Part shown: in pieces, positions 12,787-23,765 of the stretch
Position numbering within the stretch: the stretch's first letter is position 1
Layout: every line of letters begins with the position of its first letter
Origin: Charina bottae
Taxonomy: Eukaryota > Chordata > Lepidosauria > Squamata > Charinaidae
Assembly: GCA_023362775.1 (NCBI GenBank)
Contig: JALMGJ010000008.1
Location: 20,560,501 to 20,624,500, forward strand
Length of the DNA stretch: 64,000 nt
Direction: 5' to 3'
Position numbers and translations under genes: made by a program
The notes under the pieces: generated by a model
The model's database searches: none
The model's input: only the letters and a program-made list of their open reading frames with translations
Told to the model about the DNA's origin: nothing

Positions 12787-13120
12787 GGGGCATGGTGGCT
12801 CAGTGGGTAAGACGCCAGGCTTGTCAATCGGAAGATCGCAAGTTCGGAGGTTCGAATCCCTAACCCTGCCTGCGGAGTGAGCTCCCGCACTAGCTCCAGC
12901 TCTTGCCAACCTAGCAATTCGAAAGCATGCAAACGCAAGTAGATGAATAGGTACCACTTCGGTGGGAAGGTAACAGCGTTCCGCGTGCGTCATGCCGGCC
13001 ACATGACCGTGGAAGCGTCTTCGGACAGCGCTGGCTCTTCGGCTAACAAACGGAGATTAGCACCGGCCCCTAGAGTCGGACAGGACTGCACAAATGTGCG
13101 GGGGGAACCTTTACCTTTTT
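12787..13120 (+). mobile_element. Full-length tRNA-derived SINE with 12-bp target duplication
   Basis: It begins with a tRNA-like head: A-box tggctcagtgggtaagacg and a good B-box ggttcgaatcc. A body follows with gccggccacatgaccgtgg, and it ends ggggggaacctttacc plus T run. The word tatgagttcaag flanks it exactly at 12775-12786 and 13121-13132. Truncated minus-strand copies lie at 33226-33437 and 43526-43694. Pol III promoter boxes are intact by eye. It landed inside a LINE fragment, so it is younger than that LINE. Confidence 0.92.
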
Positions 13121-13620
13121 TATGAGTTCAAGACTTCACTGAGAAGGGCTTTAACATCCCATTGCCTGCAGACCATGCCCTCCACATATCTCGAAGGGAG
13201 ATTTTGTAAGCTCCTTGTCGAGCAATGTCTCTGTCCTTGTGGTGTTGGTCAAGTGGAGGACATTATCCATTATGCCCTCCACTGCCCCATTTACAATGAT
13301 ATTAGGGCCAATTATTAATGGCAGATGAACTCAAGGGCTCTGACCTTGAAAAATTGAACTATCTTCTTGCAGATATGCTTCCAACCAAGTTGCTACTTTT
13401 GCTCTGCTCTCATTTACACTTAGGAAGAGATACTTAAGCTCTCAGCTGTAGCTTTGGCTTTATTTTGTAGTAACCTTTTTATGTCTAATACTTCCTCTAT
13501 TACTCTATTTTATAATTTATTTTATTGTTTTATTGTTGTTTTATTGTATTTTATGTCATTCCTATGTTATGACCTGTGGTTACAACAATAAACTTACTTA
13601 CTTACTTAGTTACTTACGTT
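13121..13620 (+). mobile_element. LINE 3' end, same family as 23766-25350
   Basis: The open part (about 13130-13318) encodes SLRRAL, TYLEGRF, then CPCGVGQVEDIIHYALHC, the same cysteine-histidine block as CICNSLQVEDLTHYLLYC in the 505-codon LINE frame at 23.8-25.3 kb. The segment after the stop is AT-rich 3' untranslated sequence ending caataaacttacttacttac, a TTAC-type simple tail. Frame broken by stops; non-functional. Confidence 0.75.
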
Positions 13621-15864
13621 TTCTTGGTTCACTGGTTTAGTTTTTTAGCCACTACATTGCATAAGCGGTCATCTAGTGCCTTGTGTGTTATAGCAGCTTT
13701 CCATAAACTGTTACCCTCCAGATTTCAGGAGACTACAGATTATGGAATTCCCTAAATTCCTGGCCATACTGGAGAGTATGAACTGTAACCCCAATTTATC
13801 CAAATAATGTAAGAATGAGGATGAGTGGGTTATGATATCTTGTTATTGAATTAGAAGGAATACCTGGATTAATTAGATGGGGGAAGTAAATATATTTTCA
13901 AAGTTTTAAAAGTGTTTTCCTATCATTTGACATTAAAAGTGTATATTGGGCGATCCTTTCTATTACTGGATGACAGTAAGCTCCAGTTCCTAACAGTTTT
14001 CTGAGCTGTGCCCTATGAACCATTTTGTAGATTATCAGTTGGTAAAATATTTCTTGATTTCTACAAGTGTGGGCTACAGGATGGAGGAATTGTTGAATGT
14101 ACACTAGAGCGTATGTATGGAGTAGAGGTGTTCATATAACTACATAGTGTAGAATCCTTATCTCACTATATTTCTATATGCCTAATTTTTTTTTTATTAT
14201 GAGTTCAAATACAGAGCCTGCAATACTTACAGCCTAGAGAATAAAATGTAATTGCTGTGTGTGTGTGTGTGTGTCTGTGTGTGTGTGTAAAAAAACCCCT
14301 CCATTCCTAAATTCTTTTCCGAATCAACATCCAATCAAGTCTTATGGCAAAAGTTATAGGTGGTTAACCTATCAATGGTCATCTTCTGTAATGTTTCAGA
14401 TAACAGGAGCAGAATTAATTTCTGCAAGCATTCAACAATTTATATATTCTCTGGAATATGGTGCAGTCATAGAAAAATAAACAGTAAATTTCAAATGTTA
14501 AAACCAACTGGTTTCAGATGTTTGATCAAACACATATACAGTATATTAAAAAGGGAGTTAGGGAAAAAACCATGAAGGTACTTTTTCTTTTGTCTAGTCA
14601 ATTGCATTCTTTTTTTCTTCTTTTCATAATCTTTCAACATTGGGTTTGGAAAGCAGATGTCTGCGAAAACTGAATAATAGATGAATGTCTGGATTTTCTG
14701 AGCAGAAATTACACCACAGAAAAGTTGTAGTTAAGGTGCAAAAGATTTTGTTTCTTCTATAATGTTTAACTAACTCAGTGAAAACTGACACCTATATAAT
14801 AGTGCCTGAAATAATTCAAATCGTCCTTGAAATAATTTTTGGTTTATACTGGTCTGGAAAGCTCTTTGAAACTATACGAGCCTGTAAACATGTTATCTAA
14901 AGATGCATATACAGTACATAAATCTCATTTCAGTCCATTTTCAAATTTAGAGAGATTTGTACATATTTTGAAGGTTGGGATAACCCCCTCTCCTCACTCT
15001 GAAAATCCCATTTCTGGATTTAATCTGAGGGAGCTGGAATGAAAGCCCTTTTCAAAGACCTGATCCATGCTCTTCCTATTTCAAGCACGGCATGTTCATC
15101 ACATATGACCTTCCTTCCTGATGATCTGGCGCAATGCCTGAGCACACTTCAATGATCCAGTGAACAGCTTGATTCTGCCATGTGGGAGACAATAAAAGAG
15201 CATGCGGCATCAATTATCCTTCCCCTACTTCCAGCAAAATTGAAGCACCAAACATTATATATAAGGTCTGGATTTCCATTAACTAGAAACAGTTGGTATA
15301 AATAACATTTATGCAAACTCTATGACCAGCCTTAGGTAATATACATTCTTCCTTTTTGTTTAATAGTGTGGTGGCTGACTTTTATAGGTTCAAGTGTTCC
15401 CCACCTGAAAAAAAAACTGGCAAGTGGATTATGGATAGCATAATAAAGTGAAAGAATAGAAAAATGGATACAAATGTTCAGGAAAGATGAGGCCACTATC
15501 TTTATTAAGTATAACAACCTGCAGAGCCAAAAAGATTCAGGTTCCCATATATACAAAAGTATAGAGCTCCACATAGTTGAGAGCTGCTTTTTAGGTCCAT
15601 ATCTATCACAGAAAGAAGCAACCCTGTTCTATATTTACAGCTTTATTTTTGTCATATGGTATGAGGTATGAACCCAAGTATGTGTATCTAGCACACATAC
15701 ACCCTTCCCCAATAAAGTTCTTCATCACTATGAAGTTTATAAACCTCTCTCTTCCTCGCTTATTTGAGAACATCATAAGGCCTACATGGAATTAACATGG
15801 AATTGCCACTGAATATATTTAGGAGTGAATTCTTGTAAATTACATGATTAGGATTTAACAGAAG
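13621..15864. other. Mostly unique DNA
   Basis: Holds an old repeat relic at 13701-13795 (ggagactacagattatggaattcc) and a (GT)n microsatellite at 14258-14289. No gene recognised. Confidence 0.5.
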
Positions 15865-15869
15865 CAAAA

Positions 15870-16199
15870 TGTCAGGCGCTTCTCAGTTGCAGACGTTTCT
15901 CCACAGAAATGACTTTAACTCAGCTCTTTCAGTAAGTAAACGATTTATTGATTAACATGAGTAAGCACAGTAAAGACACAAATGGTCCCCTGGTTCCCTG
16001 CTCGGGTTTATATACCCTTCTGCCAGAGCACTGGCCCCTCCCAGCTGCGGGCTTCCATCTGGTCCGCTTTCAGTCTTCCCTCTGGTTCTCATGGTGTCAA
16101 GGTTAAAAGTTCATCATCCATGCAGCGTAGCTGGCAGTTGCTAATGCTGGCTGTGATATAGGGGATGGCAGGACCCTTGGGCATGCCAGGGTTCTGACA
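15870..16199 (-). mobile_element. Solo LTR, minus orientation, 5-bp target duplication
   Basis: The 330-bp unit begins TGTCAGG and ends CTGACA on the plus strand. It is flanked by the exact direct repeat caaaa at 15865-15869 and 16200-16204. On the minus strand a TATA box (gtatataaac, about 16006-16016) lies upstream of AATAAA (15944-15949), the order expected for U3-R. No internal coding sequence remains. Gypsy or endogenous-retrovirus class cannot be decided from the LTR alone. Confidence 0.88.
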
Positions 16200-16204
16200 C
16201 AAAA

Positions 16205-16762
16205 GAAAGTAGTGCCATTTGGATTTGCTAGAATGAATTGTACAGTATATAAACCCTAGGTTTAAATTATCTCTTTTAGATTAATAATCTAACATATGCT
16301 GCATATGTATGAGAAAGCTCTAGACATAGTTGTAATTCTTTTCTTAAAAGGTCTCCAATGTAGGGGTGTTCAGCTCAACAATACAGTTGAGATGCTTCAC
16401 TTGTTTAGCTACTGCTGGGAGTTGTATGCATTTCCAGTCATAGTAATTTGCAAGCTTCCCATGTTAATCCATTTTTCTTCTATTTTTTATTCTTCACACA
16501 TTTATGGACACCACACACACACAAACACACACACTGCAATGGAGAGATGACAGATTAAATATCTGCATGATATATTTTGACTGGTGGCACTAGGGCCTGT
16601 GTTTTGAAGCAAGATAAGTCATAATAACCCATATGTGGAGAGAGGAAGATTGCTTACACTCCCCTCTGCTCAGAACATAGATTGAAAAGGTCATCCTTTC
16701 TCTTCCATTCTCTTACTTACAAACTGTACTATCCAAAAGCCATGATGAAAATAAAGATAATT
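16205..16762. other. Unique DNA with short CA repeat
   Basis: A (CA)n stretch at about 16509-16536 is the only structure seen. Confidence 0.5.
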
Positions 16763-16781
16763 AAAAGCTAAGAATACACTA

Positions 16782-17708
16782 TTACCAAATCTTCCACTAT
16801 GGGTGTCAACCCAAGAGGCATGTACCAGATTAGGGAGTCAAGATAAAAAAGAATATATAAGATATAAAAATTTGTTAAAATTTGAAGGAAATACTCAGAA
16901 ACTTAAAACAAGGGAAGAACTAGAAAATGAAAATATAATATGTCATTGGTTTACATATTTCCAATTAAAAGAGCAATATAAAATAGACGAAAAAAATTAT
17001 CAATTTACAAAAATAGAAAATAATTGGGATAATATATTAAAAAAAGAGGAAGAACATTTAATCTCTAAAATATATAAAACATTACTGGAAATGAAAACCA
17101 AGGACATAAAAATTAAAAAATACATGAAAAAATGGGAGGAAAATTTAGGAATTGAAATTACATATGAAGATTGGCAAGAAATCTGGGTCAAAAATATAAA
17201 ATTTACTTTAAGTAATGATTTAAGAGAAAACATATATAAAATGATTTTTAGATGGTACATGTCTCCTGAGGTATTATTTAAATCAAAAATGAGTAACTCT
17301 ATTTTATGTTGGAAATGCAAAAAGAAAAGGGGTTCTTTCTACCATGTATGGTGGCTATGTGAAAAAGCAAAAAAATATTGGGTCAAAATACATAAATATG
17401 TATGTAAAATATTCGACAAAGAAATAAGAATGAGACCAGAATTATATTTATTGGGTAAAATTGAAGATAATATAAATAAAAAACAAAAGATTTTATTTCA
17501 GTATCTAAGTACAGCTGCAAGGATAAAATACGCCCAATACTGGAAACAAGAAAATATTCCAACAAAAGAAGAATGGATTATAAAAGTAATGGATTTAATG
17601 CAATCAGACAAATTAACAAATTTAATAAAAGGAAAAGAAATGGGGAAGTATAATGAAACATGGGACCCCTTCATAAAATATATTCAAAAAGAATATAACA
17701 TTAAATAG
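16782..17708 (+). CDS. L1 ORF2p C-terminal fragment
   Basis: About 308 codons are open from the truncation point to TAG. The frame enters with LPNLPLWVSTQEA and carries the L1 C-terminal cysteine motif (CWKCKKKRGSFYHVWWLCEKAKKYW, read here in pieces: CWKC, GSFYHVWW, CEKAKKYW). Codon use is very A-rich, as is typical for L1. The endonuclease and reverse-transcriptase domains are missing because of 5' truncation, so the copy cannot mobilise itself. GTG at 16803 is not a real start; the frame is simply open to the insertion boundary. Confidence 0.92.
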   Translation, partial: LPNLPLWVSTQEACTRLGSQDKKEYIRYKNLLKFEGNTQKLKTREELENENIICHWFTYFQLKEQYKIDEKNYQFTKIENNWDNILKKEEEHLISKIYKTLLEMKTKDIKIKKYMKKWEENLGIEITYEDWQEIWVKNIKFTLSNDLRENIYKMIFRWYMSPEVLFKSKMSNSILCWKCKKKRGSFYHVWWLCEKAKKYWVKIHKYVCKIFDKEIRMRPELYLLGKIEDNINKKQKILFQYLSTAARIKYAQYWKQENIPTKEEWIIKVMDLMQSDKLTNLIKGKEMGKYNETWDPFIKYIQKEYNIK

Positions 17709-17711
17709 AGA

Positions 17712-17714
17712 ACA

Positions 17715-17746
<32 letters not shown>

Positions 17747-17772
17747 TAATAACAATAATAACAATAATAAAA
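17712..17772 (+). repeat. (AAT)n/(AAC)n microsatellite in L1 3' UTR
   Basis: About 60 bp of AAT and AAC trinucleotides directly after the L1 ORF2 stop. Confidence 0.9.
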
Positions 17773-18312
17773 AAAGTACAAATAAAGAAGGGCCGAAAAA
17801 AAAAAAAAGAGGTATAAGAAGAGAAAACTGTAAATCGAGTATTTACAAGAAATTTTTTGTTTGTTTGTTGCTATGTGTTATATATGTTCATTGTTATGTA
17901 TTATATGTTTGGTTTATGTTTTATGTTAAATGCAATAATAAAAAATATCTGAAAAAAAAAAAAAGCTAAGAATACACAAGTGATAATAAATATACATATC
18001 AGTAATCAACGGAAAACAAATACACAATTAAGAATGGTTTATATTGTTCTAAATCTCACGATTTCTTCAACAGTCTACTGCAACTGTTCTGTTCTCAAGA
18101 GCCCTACTTGCCATTTGCTTATGAGTGGAGATGCTAGAGTGCATCAGGTTGAGGAACATAGTTTTGATTCTAAAGAACCAACAGTTCTGGAACAAGGGAA
18201 TGGAGTCTGCTCTCAAGTGAACTGGTTGGCAGCTACTAAGGTCTCAGCAGGTTGGAATAAAGATAGAGATCATTCTCCTTTTCCCATTTTTTAAGACTTG
18301 TTGGAAAGAAAA

Positions 18313-18745
18313 TGTTGGGGTTTGTATATACCCAGGAATTTACAGATAGATTAATTATACAGGAGAGGCTAGATGTATCTAGGTGAGAAGTGAAATATTC
18401 TGCAAGTCATCCACTTAGCAGCCATTGTGGAGGGTATGATGTGACTCATACTACAGGTGCTATAGTTTAGTTCGGTGTGGCAGATAATGAGTGTGACCTA
18501 TAACATGATAGATCAATATTTGTATAAAAGAAGGGAAGTTCTTGTGTTTGTTCTTCTCGTTACTTCATCTCATCTGTATCTGTGTTGGACGTTACTGGAC
18601 TGTATTTTGGATTGCGTACAGTATGTATATAGAGTAAATAGACTATTTTATCTAATCTCTGTTTGAGTGTCTATTTACTGCTTAGAACGTATTACTCTGA
18701 AGTCGTGGAGAAGCACTGGCCGCCCCAGTGTTCCGTGCTCTGACA
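18313..18745 (+). mobile_element. Solo LTR, plus orientation, 5-bp target duplication
   Basis: The unit begins TGTTGGGG and ends CTCTGACA (TG...CA) with gaaaa on both sides (18308-18312 and 18746-18750). A TATA box, tataaaag, lies at 18523-18530. At 433 bp without coding sequence it fits a solo LTR. The low-complexity duplication makes the left edge a little less certain. Confidence 0.75.
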
Positions 18746-18750
18746 GAAAA

Positions 18751-19789
18751 ACTGTTCACTCAGCCCTGAATTTCACTGGCAATTTTACTTCAGCATGGTT
18801 ACAACATAAATAAAACTACAATAAAATCAGGCTTCTTAGAATTATTCTGAACATTCACCTTGCAAACTTTCTAGTATTTGACATAATCTCTAAATATTAA
18901 TGATGCATTTTAATCTATTTTAATAGGTCAGTGGTGTTGTCATTATCTTGGAGATTGTGTTACCACCATAATGTAGCATGAACATCCTTCTGACTGATAC
19001 AAGTGATTTAAAAGACTGATTTCAAGTGATTTTAGAATAATGAGTATCTTCTTCATATGGAACAATATATATATTCAAGTGTTCTTAATTAAAATCACAA
19101 AGAGCAGAATGAACAGGAAACTAAAAACATGTCTGGGTCAGGTTATACACACATGCATACACACACACACACACACGGCAGCTCCTTGTAAAAACAGCTA
19201 TATTTTCAATAATATGTAATATAATTGATTTACAATAGTTTTGGTGCCATTTACAGATTCACAGCTATCCATTATTTCTGGGACATGCTCCTTACATCAG
19301 TCCTAACTTTCATATGAAATAGAAATCCCATGCCAGAATTTATTTTGATTCACTCTCATATTGTTAATGCTCCTCCAAAATCTTCGGAATGTTAATAAAA
19401 CTTTATATATCATTTCTAAGAACAGCAAAGGTAGTGGGAAAAGCCATAGAGGGAATACATTTGCCGAGAATTTGCAAATTGTTCACATTAATAAAAGGCG
19501 AGGTGAGAAACATACAATATTCTGCTGGCTTACACTTTATATTCAGTTTTATTGTGGGACCATGAGTGTCTCCAGATAGAGACCTTTGGGACAATAATAG
19601 TGCAGCAGTCAATTATTTAAAGAATGTCTGTCTGGAGAAACCATGGCAAGTATTTCAATCTGTTTTTCTGGTTGATGGATATGAATACATATATTTGGGG
19701 AATTCAAGTAATTTATAAGAAATGCTCACATAATATATGAAGAAGTAACAAAAGAAGTATGTTTGGCAATTGCCATAGTAGCAGCCATT
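18751..19789. other. Unique AT-rich DNA
   Basis: A (CA)n stretch at about 19150-19177 is the only repeat seen; no gene. Confidence 0.5.
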
Positions 19790-19797
19790 CCTTTATC

Positions 19798-20087
19798 CAG
19801 GCCTTTCCAAAGTGCCGCTGCTGGCGACACAGCAGTGGTGGCGGCGGTGGCGCGGGAGGGCGGGCGGCGGCGCGTGCGCGCACGGTGGCAGCACGGGGGG
19901 GCGTGTGGCGGCGCGCGCATGCACGGCGGCGGCGGCAGCAGCAGCCTCTGCTAAAACGCGGAAGCACTGATCCCGTGCCGCTGCTGCCATACACGCGCGC
20001 ACCGCCGCTTCTGGGTGGTGTGGTGACACACCACGCTGTGTGTGGTGACACACTTTTGTGTCATGACACACAGTTTGGAAAGTTCTG
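19798..20087. mobile_element. CpG-rich hAT-type MITE, perfect 8-bp target duplication
   Basis: The 290-bp element starts caggcctttccaaa and ends tttggaaagttctg, short imperfect terminal inverted repeats of the CAG...CTG hAT type. It is flanked by the exact 8-bp word cctttatc (19790-19797 and 20088-20095). The interior is GC- and CpG-rich (GGC/GCG runs), in strong contrast to its AT-rich surroundings, and has no transposase. In inverted orientation its ends match the element at 23516-23757: acaaaagtgtgtc plus cacaca words next to the TIR. Confidence 0.88.
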
Positions 20088-20182
20088 CCTTTATCCCTTC
20101 CCTTCCCTTCCCTTCCCTTCCCTTCCCTTCCCTTCCCTTCCCTTCCCTTCCCTTCCCTTCCCTTCCCTTCCCTTCCTTCCTT
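20088..20182 (+). repeat. (CCCTT)n pentanucleotide array
   Basis: About 16 tandem CCCTT units begin inside the right target duplication of the MITE and run to about 20180, giving a strongly pyrimidine-only strand. Confidence 0.95.
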
Positions 20183-20229
20183 TTATCCCCTCCCACCTAA
20201 AATTAAGTTTATAATGAATTTTTAAGAGC

Positions 20230-20365
20230 CTGGCTCAGGTTGGTGGTGTTGTGTAGTACTTAGGGTGAGAGACTATGAATGGAGAGATTTAGATTCAGAA
20301 TCTAAACTGACCAGTTTTCTTTCAGTTTAACTTATCCTACAAGGTTGTTGTGAGAATGAAATTCC
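20230..20365 (+). mobile_element. Degenerate tRNA-type SINE relic
   Basis: The words ggtggtgttgtgtagtactt (A-box-like) and ctacaaggttgttgtgagaa are reminiscent of the Sauria/MIR-like SINE body. Strongly decayed; low confidence. Confidence 0.3.
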
Positions 20366-22019
20366 AAAGTGGCTCAGGATTGAGATTCTCAGTTATATGT
20401 GAGACGAGTGGGATGGAAAGTTCAGCCAGTCCCACTGATTTTGGTGATGGTTTTGGTGTTCAACTTCAATCTTCATTCATACTTTGACATGCCAGCTAAC
20501 TTGTCCCTTGTTGGTGACAGAGATAATTCCTCCTAGCTTTTTCCAGAGACCCAAGTTCTCCTTGATTTCACTGTTCTTCACCTTCATGCACATTCTCCCT
20601 TTTTCCTACTGAGATGTTTTGCCTCTAAACACTTTGCCCATTTCATCCACCTCCTTTTCTACAGTGGTTCTTTTCTTATACAGTATCTCTTAACCTTCCC
20701 ATAAGTTCCCTAACATTTGCATCAGCCTTTCTTTAGTCTCCCTGCCTCCTCTAAACACCTTTTAGCACTGGGTTATAGATGCACCAGTAGAGACCTCAGA
20801 CCATATGCAAGTCCTGAAAAGCTTAGAGCCCAGGGGCATAAATTGTCATTTTTAATATAAGAAGAGGAAATCATTAAAATTATCACTAGAGAATAATCAT
20901 ATTGCCTATCTTTTCTTTTAATTAATTTTGTATATAAATACAATGGAATAGAAATTTTCTAGGCCTACCCACTACACTTTGGATTGCTGTCCCTGACATA
21001 CAATTACAAAATGGCCAGGGATGACCCTCAACCAAGAACATAGTTATATATACAGTACCTTATCTGGGACATGTGAACTGTTTTTTCATTTGAATAAATC
21101 TTTAATTTTCCTGATATGCTTTGGATTTTATTGCAAATCCTCCTTGAGTAGTCAGAAGTTTGTGAACACCATTGGACCACTGAAAACTGGCTGGCTGAAA
21201 GAACTTATAAACAGCCAATTTTTACTGTGTTTACGGTCTTGATTTTCACTCCCAAAAATGCAGCAGTAGTTTGATAGCCGGAATATCCTTAGATAGGTCA
21301 CTATCAGATATGGAAGGTTGCCTTTCTCTTGAAATAATACATTTCAGTAACCATAATCATGCTATTTTACCTAGAACCAATTCTCTTTAAAGGTCATAGA
21401 ATGATTGTGACATTTTTAAACTCCATAAACATCTAACAGTAAACGATTGTAGCTGATTGAATGGCTAATGAGATTCATTATAATGAATAATAAACCAAAG
21501 ACCTTAATCTTTCTAGTAGTGAGAGGAATAGGAATTCAATCTGTAAAATATAGTCAAGGTTCAGAAAGTACAACTATCAGCGAAGAAAGGTCCTTAGGCT
21601 AGAACATGCAGCTGCTTAATGCAAAGTACGCATATACTTTGGCTGCTATCTAAGTAGAATAATAGTGAATTTTCATTTAAATAAGTGAAGCATGGAGATT
21701 ATGTATCACTGATTTGATCAACTGGCCTCCCATCTACATTCCATAAGATGCCACAGGAATCTTTAGCTTTAGCTACTGAAATGGAGTTTGCTTATCCTAT
21801 TAGCATTTTAAAATGTAATTTCCATAAATAAGGTATACCCAGGTTGTACAGCCAGATCTTATATACTAAATTTTACAAATGCAAATTATCCCTGGCAAGG
21901 ATAAATTACCAATTTTGAGAACAGTATTTGTGAGAGGTTTCACTTTTCTAAATTTTTCCTATTTTTAAAGCTATTACATTATCAGCTAACACACATTCAG
22001 GATTAGTGTCTTTTAACAA
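20366..22019. other. Unique AT-rich DNA, no gene seen
   Basis: No recognisable repeat or coding segment. Confidence 0.5.
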
Positions 22020-22582
22020 AATATATTCTTTTTATTTTAAGCAATAACAATACATTTTGATTGACATTTTAACCGGTTTAGCATCAAAATTTTCTACTCA
22101 CATTACAGGTCATAATTTAATTTCCACTTTCCTATACGTTTACAGACTTATTATTTATAAAACAAATATAGTCCCTCCAGATCCTGTTATAAATATGTAA
22201 TAAGTTTCCTGCAATTTTACCATTTATTCTCTCCATCAAATATATATAATAGTCCTGATTTAATTATTTCTTTAGTTATGACAGTTCTTCAAATTTCTTT
22301 TAATTTCTTTCCAAAAGTTCTGTTAACTTTTCACATGCCCATCAAAGATAGAAGAATATTCCTTTCTGTTTACAACCCTTCCAACATTTTACTGGATAAA
22401 TATGGAATATTTGTGCAATTTTTATGGGGACTAAATGCTATTGATGTAAACTCTTCAAATATAATTTCCCTTTTCCCAGATCAGTTCCCCAAGTTTCTCA
22501 AGTATATGGAAGGGTTTCCTATATCTTTTTCCAGTAATAACAGATATGTGATGCTTACTAATTTATTCAAATATAATTGTTA
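22020..22582 (-). mobile_element. Decayed L1 ORF2 3' end, minus strand
   Basis: On the minus strand the L1 C-terminal cysteine motif is readable as CWKGCKQKGIFFYL, a stop in place of a tryptophan, then WACEKL. Several other stops interrupt the frame. The left end is T/A-rich 3' UTR. Much older than the L1 at 16780 by the number of lesions. Limits approximate. Confidence 0.65.
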
Positions 22583-23082
22583 AGCCCTCTCTTACCAGTG
22601 TTATGGAGTTCTCCCGCTGCAGTTTTAGTTCTTACCTGAATTGTCTGATCAAGTACTTGATCAAGGTAGACCCTGTATGTTGTTTATCAGGATAACTTAT
22701 CTTCACTGCCTCACTCTGGATATCTTCATCCATTTCTTCCTCCTCATTACTAGAGAAGTGCTAAAGTTCACATATTTGTGGTTCTTTCAGATAAACTATA
22801 GTTCCTTTGTTTTTAGGCAAGGCTCTTTTCCCCCCTCTACATATTCTTCTCTTTGATCTTCAAAAACAGGAGTTCAGTTAAGTTAGAAGGCTGAAATTTG
22901 CCAAATAAGCTAGGTCAGTAGGAGAGTGATGGGCTTAGCAAGCCATATTTTCTGGTGGCTGGCCACTTCCTCCATTCTCCAAGATGAATGACGCCTTTTT
23001 AAAGAAAGAGTGGGGCTAATGTAACAGCAGAAATTCAGGTTATTGTGATGGGGAAAATGGGAAAAGAGAGCATCGATATGCC

Positions 23083-23165
23083 ACCTTAAGCTCCTGAAGG
23101 AAATATGGGATATAAATTTATCAGAAAAAAAATGCATAGACAAACAAGTAAATAAATAAATAAAA
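23083..23165 (+). mobile_element. L2-like LINE 3' end, short
   Basis: The segment ggatataaatttatc followed by (AAAT)n fits the end of the L2-type 3' terminus. Only the tail region is visible. Confidence 0.4.
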
Positions 23166-23473
23166 TACTTTCCATACAGTACTGGTAGAATCTGGAGCCA
23201 ATTCAGAAAGGAAAATACCTAGTCATTAAAGTAATTATTACTAATAACAGGATAATATACACCATGACATTCAAATTCATAACAGGCAAACACTGAAATC
23301 TACTGGTGCCAACACAGCTTTGTAAATTGGTTCCACACAAAACAATAGAACACATTCTTAAGATCCCTGTGCTAGGGATGCATCACACATGGCACTGTTA
23401 TACACGTGCATGTATACGTACATTGAAATATATTATGGCATACTTGTGCGTGTGCGTGTATGTATATGCAATA

Positions 23474-23515
23474 CAGCATCTACATTGCTTTCAAAGGTAG
23501 TTTCATATATTAACA
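23474..23515 (+). repeat. Left copy of an exact 42-bp direct repeat
   Basis: The segment from cagcatctacattgctttc to catatattaaca is repeated exactly at 28274-28315. The two copies bracket the whole element nest 23516-28273 and may be a long target duplication. Confidence 0.85.
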
Positions 23516-23757
23516 CAGAGCTTTCCAAACTCTGTGTCACGACACAAAAGTGTGTCGCCACACACAGTCTGGTGTGTTGCCACACAACCCGGAAGCGCTG
23601 ATCATCATCAGCGCTTCCGGGTTTTCCCGCGGCGACACACCAACGGCGGCGCGCAAAAATCGAAAGCGGCAGCAGCACTTCTGGGTTTTTGCGCGCTGCC
23701 GCAACGGCAGCACTTTTGGGTTTTCCCGCGGCGACACACCAACTTTGGAAAGCCCTG
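23516..23757. mobile_element. CpG-rich hAT-type MITE, 8-bp target duplication (7/8)
   Basis: It starts cagagctttccaaact and ends ctttggaaagccctg. It is flanked by tattaaca (23508-23515) and tattaacc (23758-23765), a hAT-type 8-bp duplication with one mismatch. The interior is CpG-rich with internal dyads, for example ggaagcgctgat and its mirror around 23600, and the repeated gttttcccgcggcgacacac. Related to, and inverted relative to, the MITE at 19798. No transposase. Confidence 0.85.
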
Positions 23758-23765
23758 TATTAACC

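Larger units (their letters stand above)
16780..17960 (+). mobile_element. 5'-truncated L1 with 17-bp target duplication
   Basis: The 1.18-kb insert is bounded by the exact 17-bp word aaaagctaagaatacac at 16763-16779 and 17961-17977. It starts inside ORF2, runs to the ORF2 stop at 17706-17708, then a 3' UTR containing (AAT)n/(AAC)n and a final poly(A). These are hallmarks of target-primed reverse transcription. The perfect duplication and open frame suggest a young copy. Confidence 0.95.

Noticed and set aside
12787..12860. tRNA gene suggested by A- and B-box sequences
   Set aside because: The boxes belong to the head of a SINE with target duplication and a long non-tRNA body; the tRNA cloverleaf is not maintained.
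19798..20087. CpG-island promoter of a host gene
   Set aside because: The GC-rich block has exact transposon boundaries and an 8-bp duplication, and no downstream exon is seen.
19713..20214. Several overlapping Arg/Ala/Pro-rich frames in the GC-rich stretch
   Set aside because: They are by-products of a CpG-rich MITE and a (CCCTT)n array; frames are open on both strands because of GC content, not coding.
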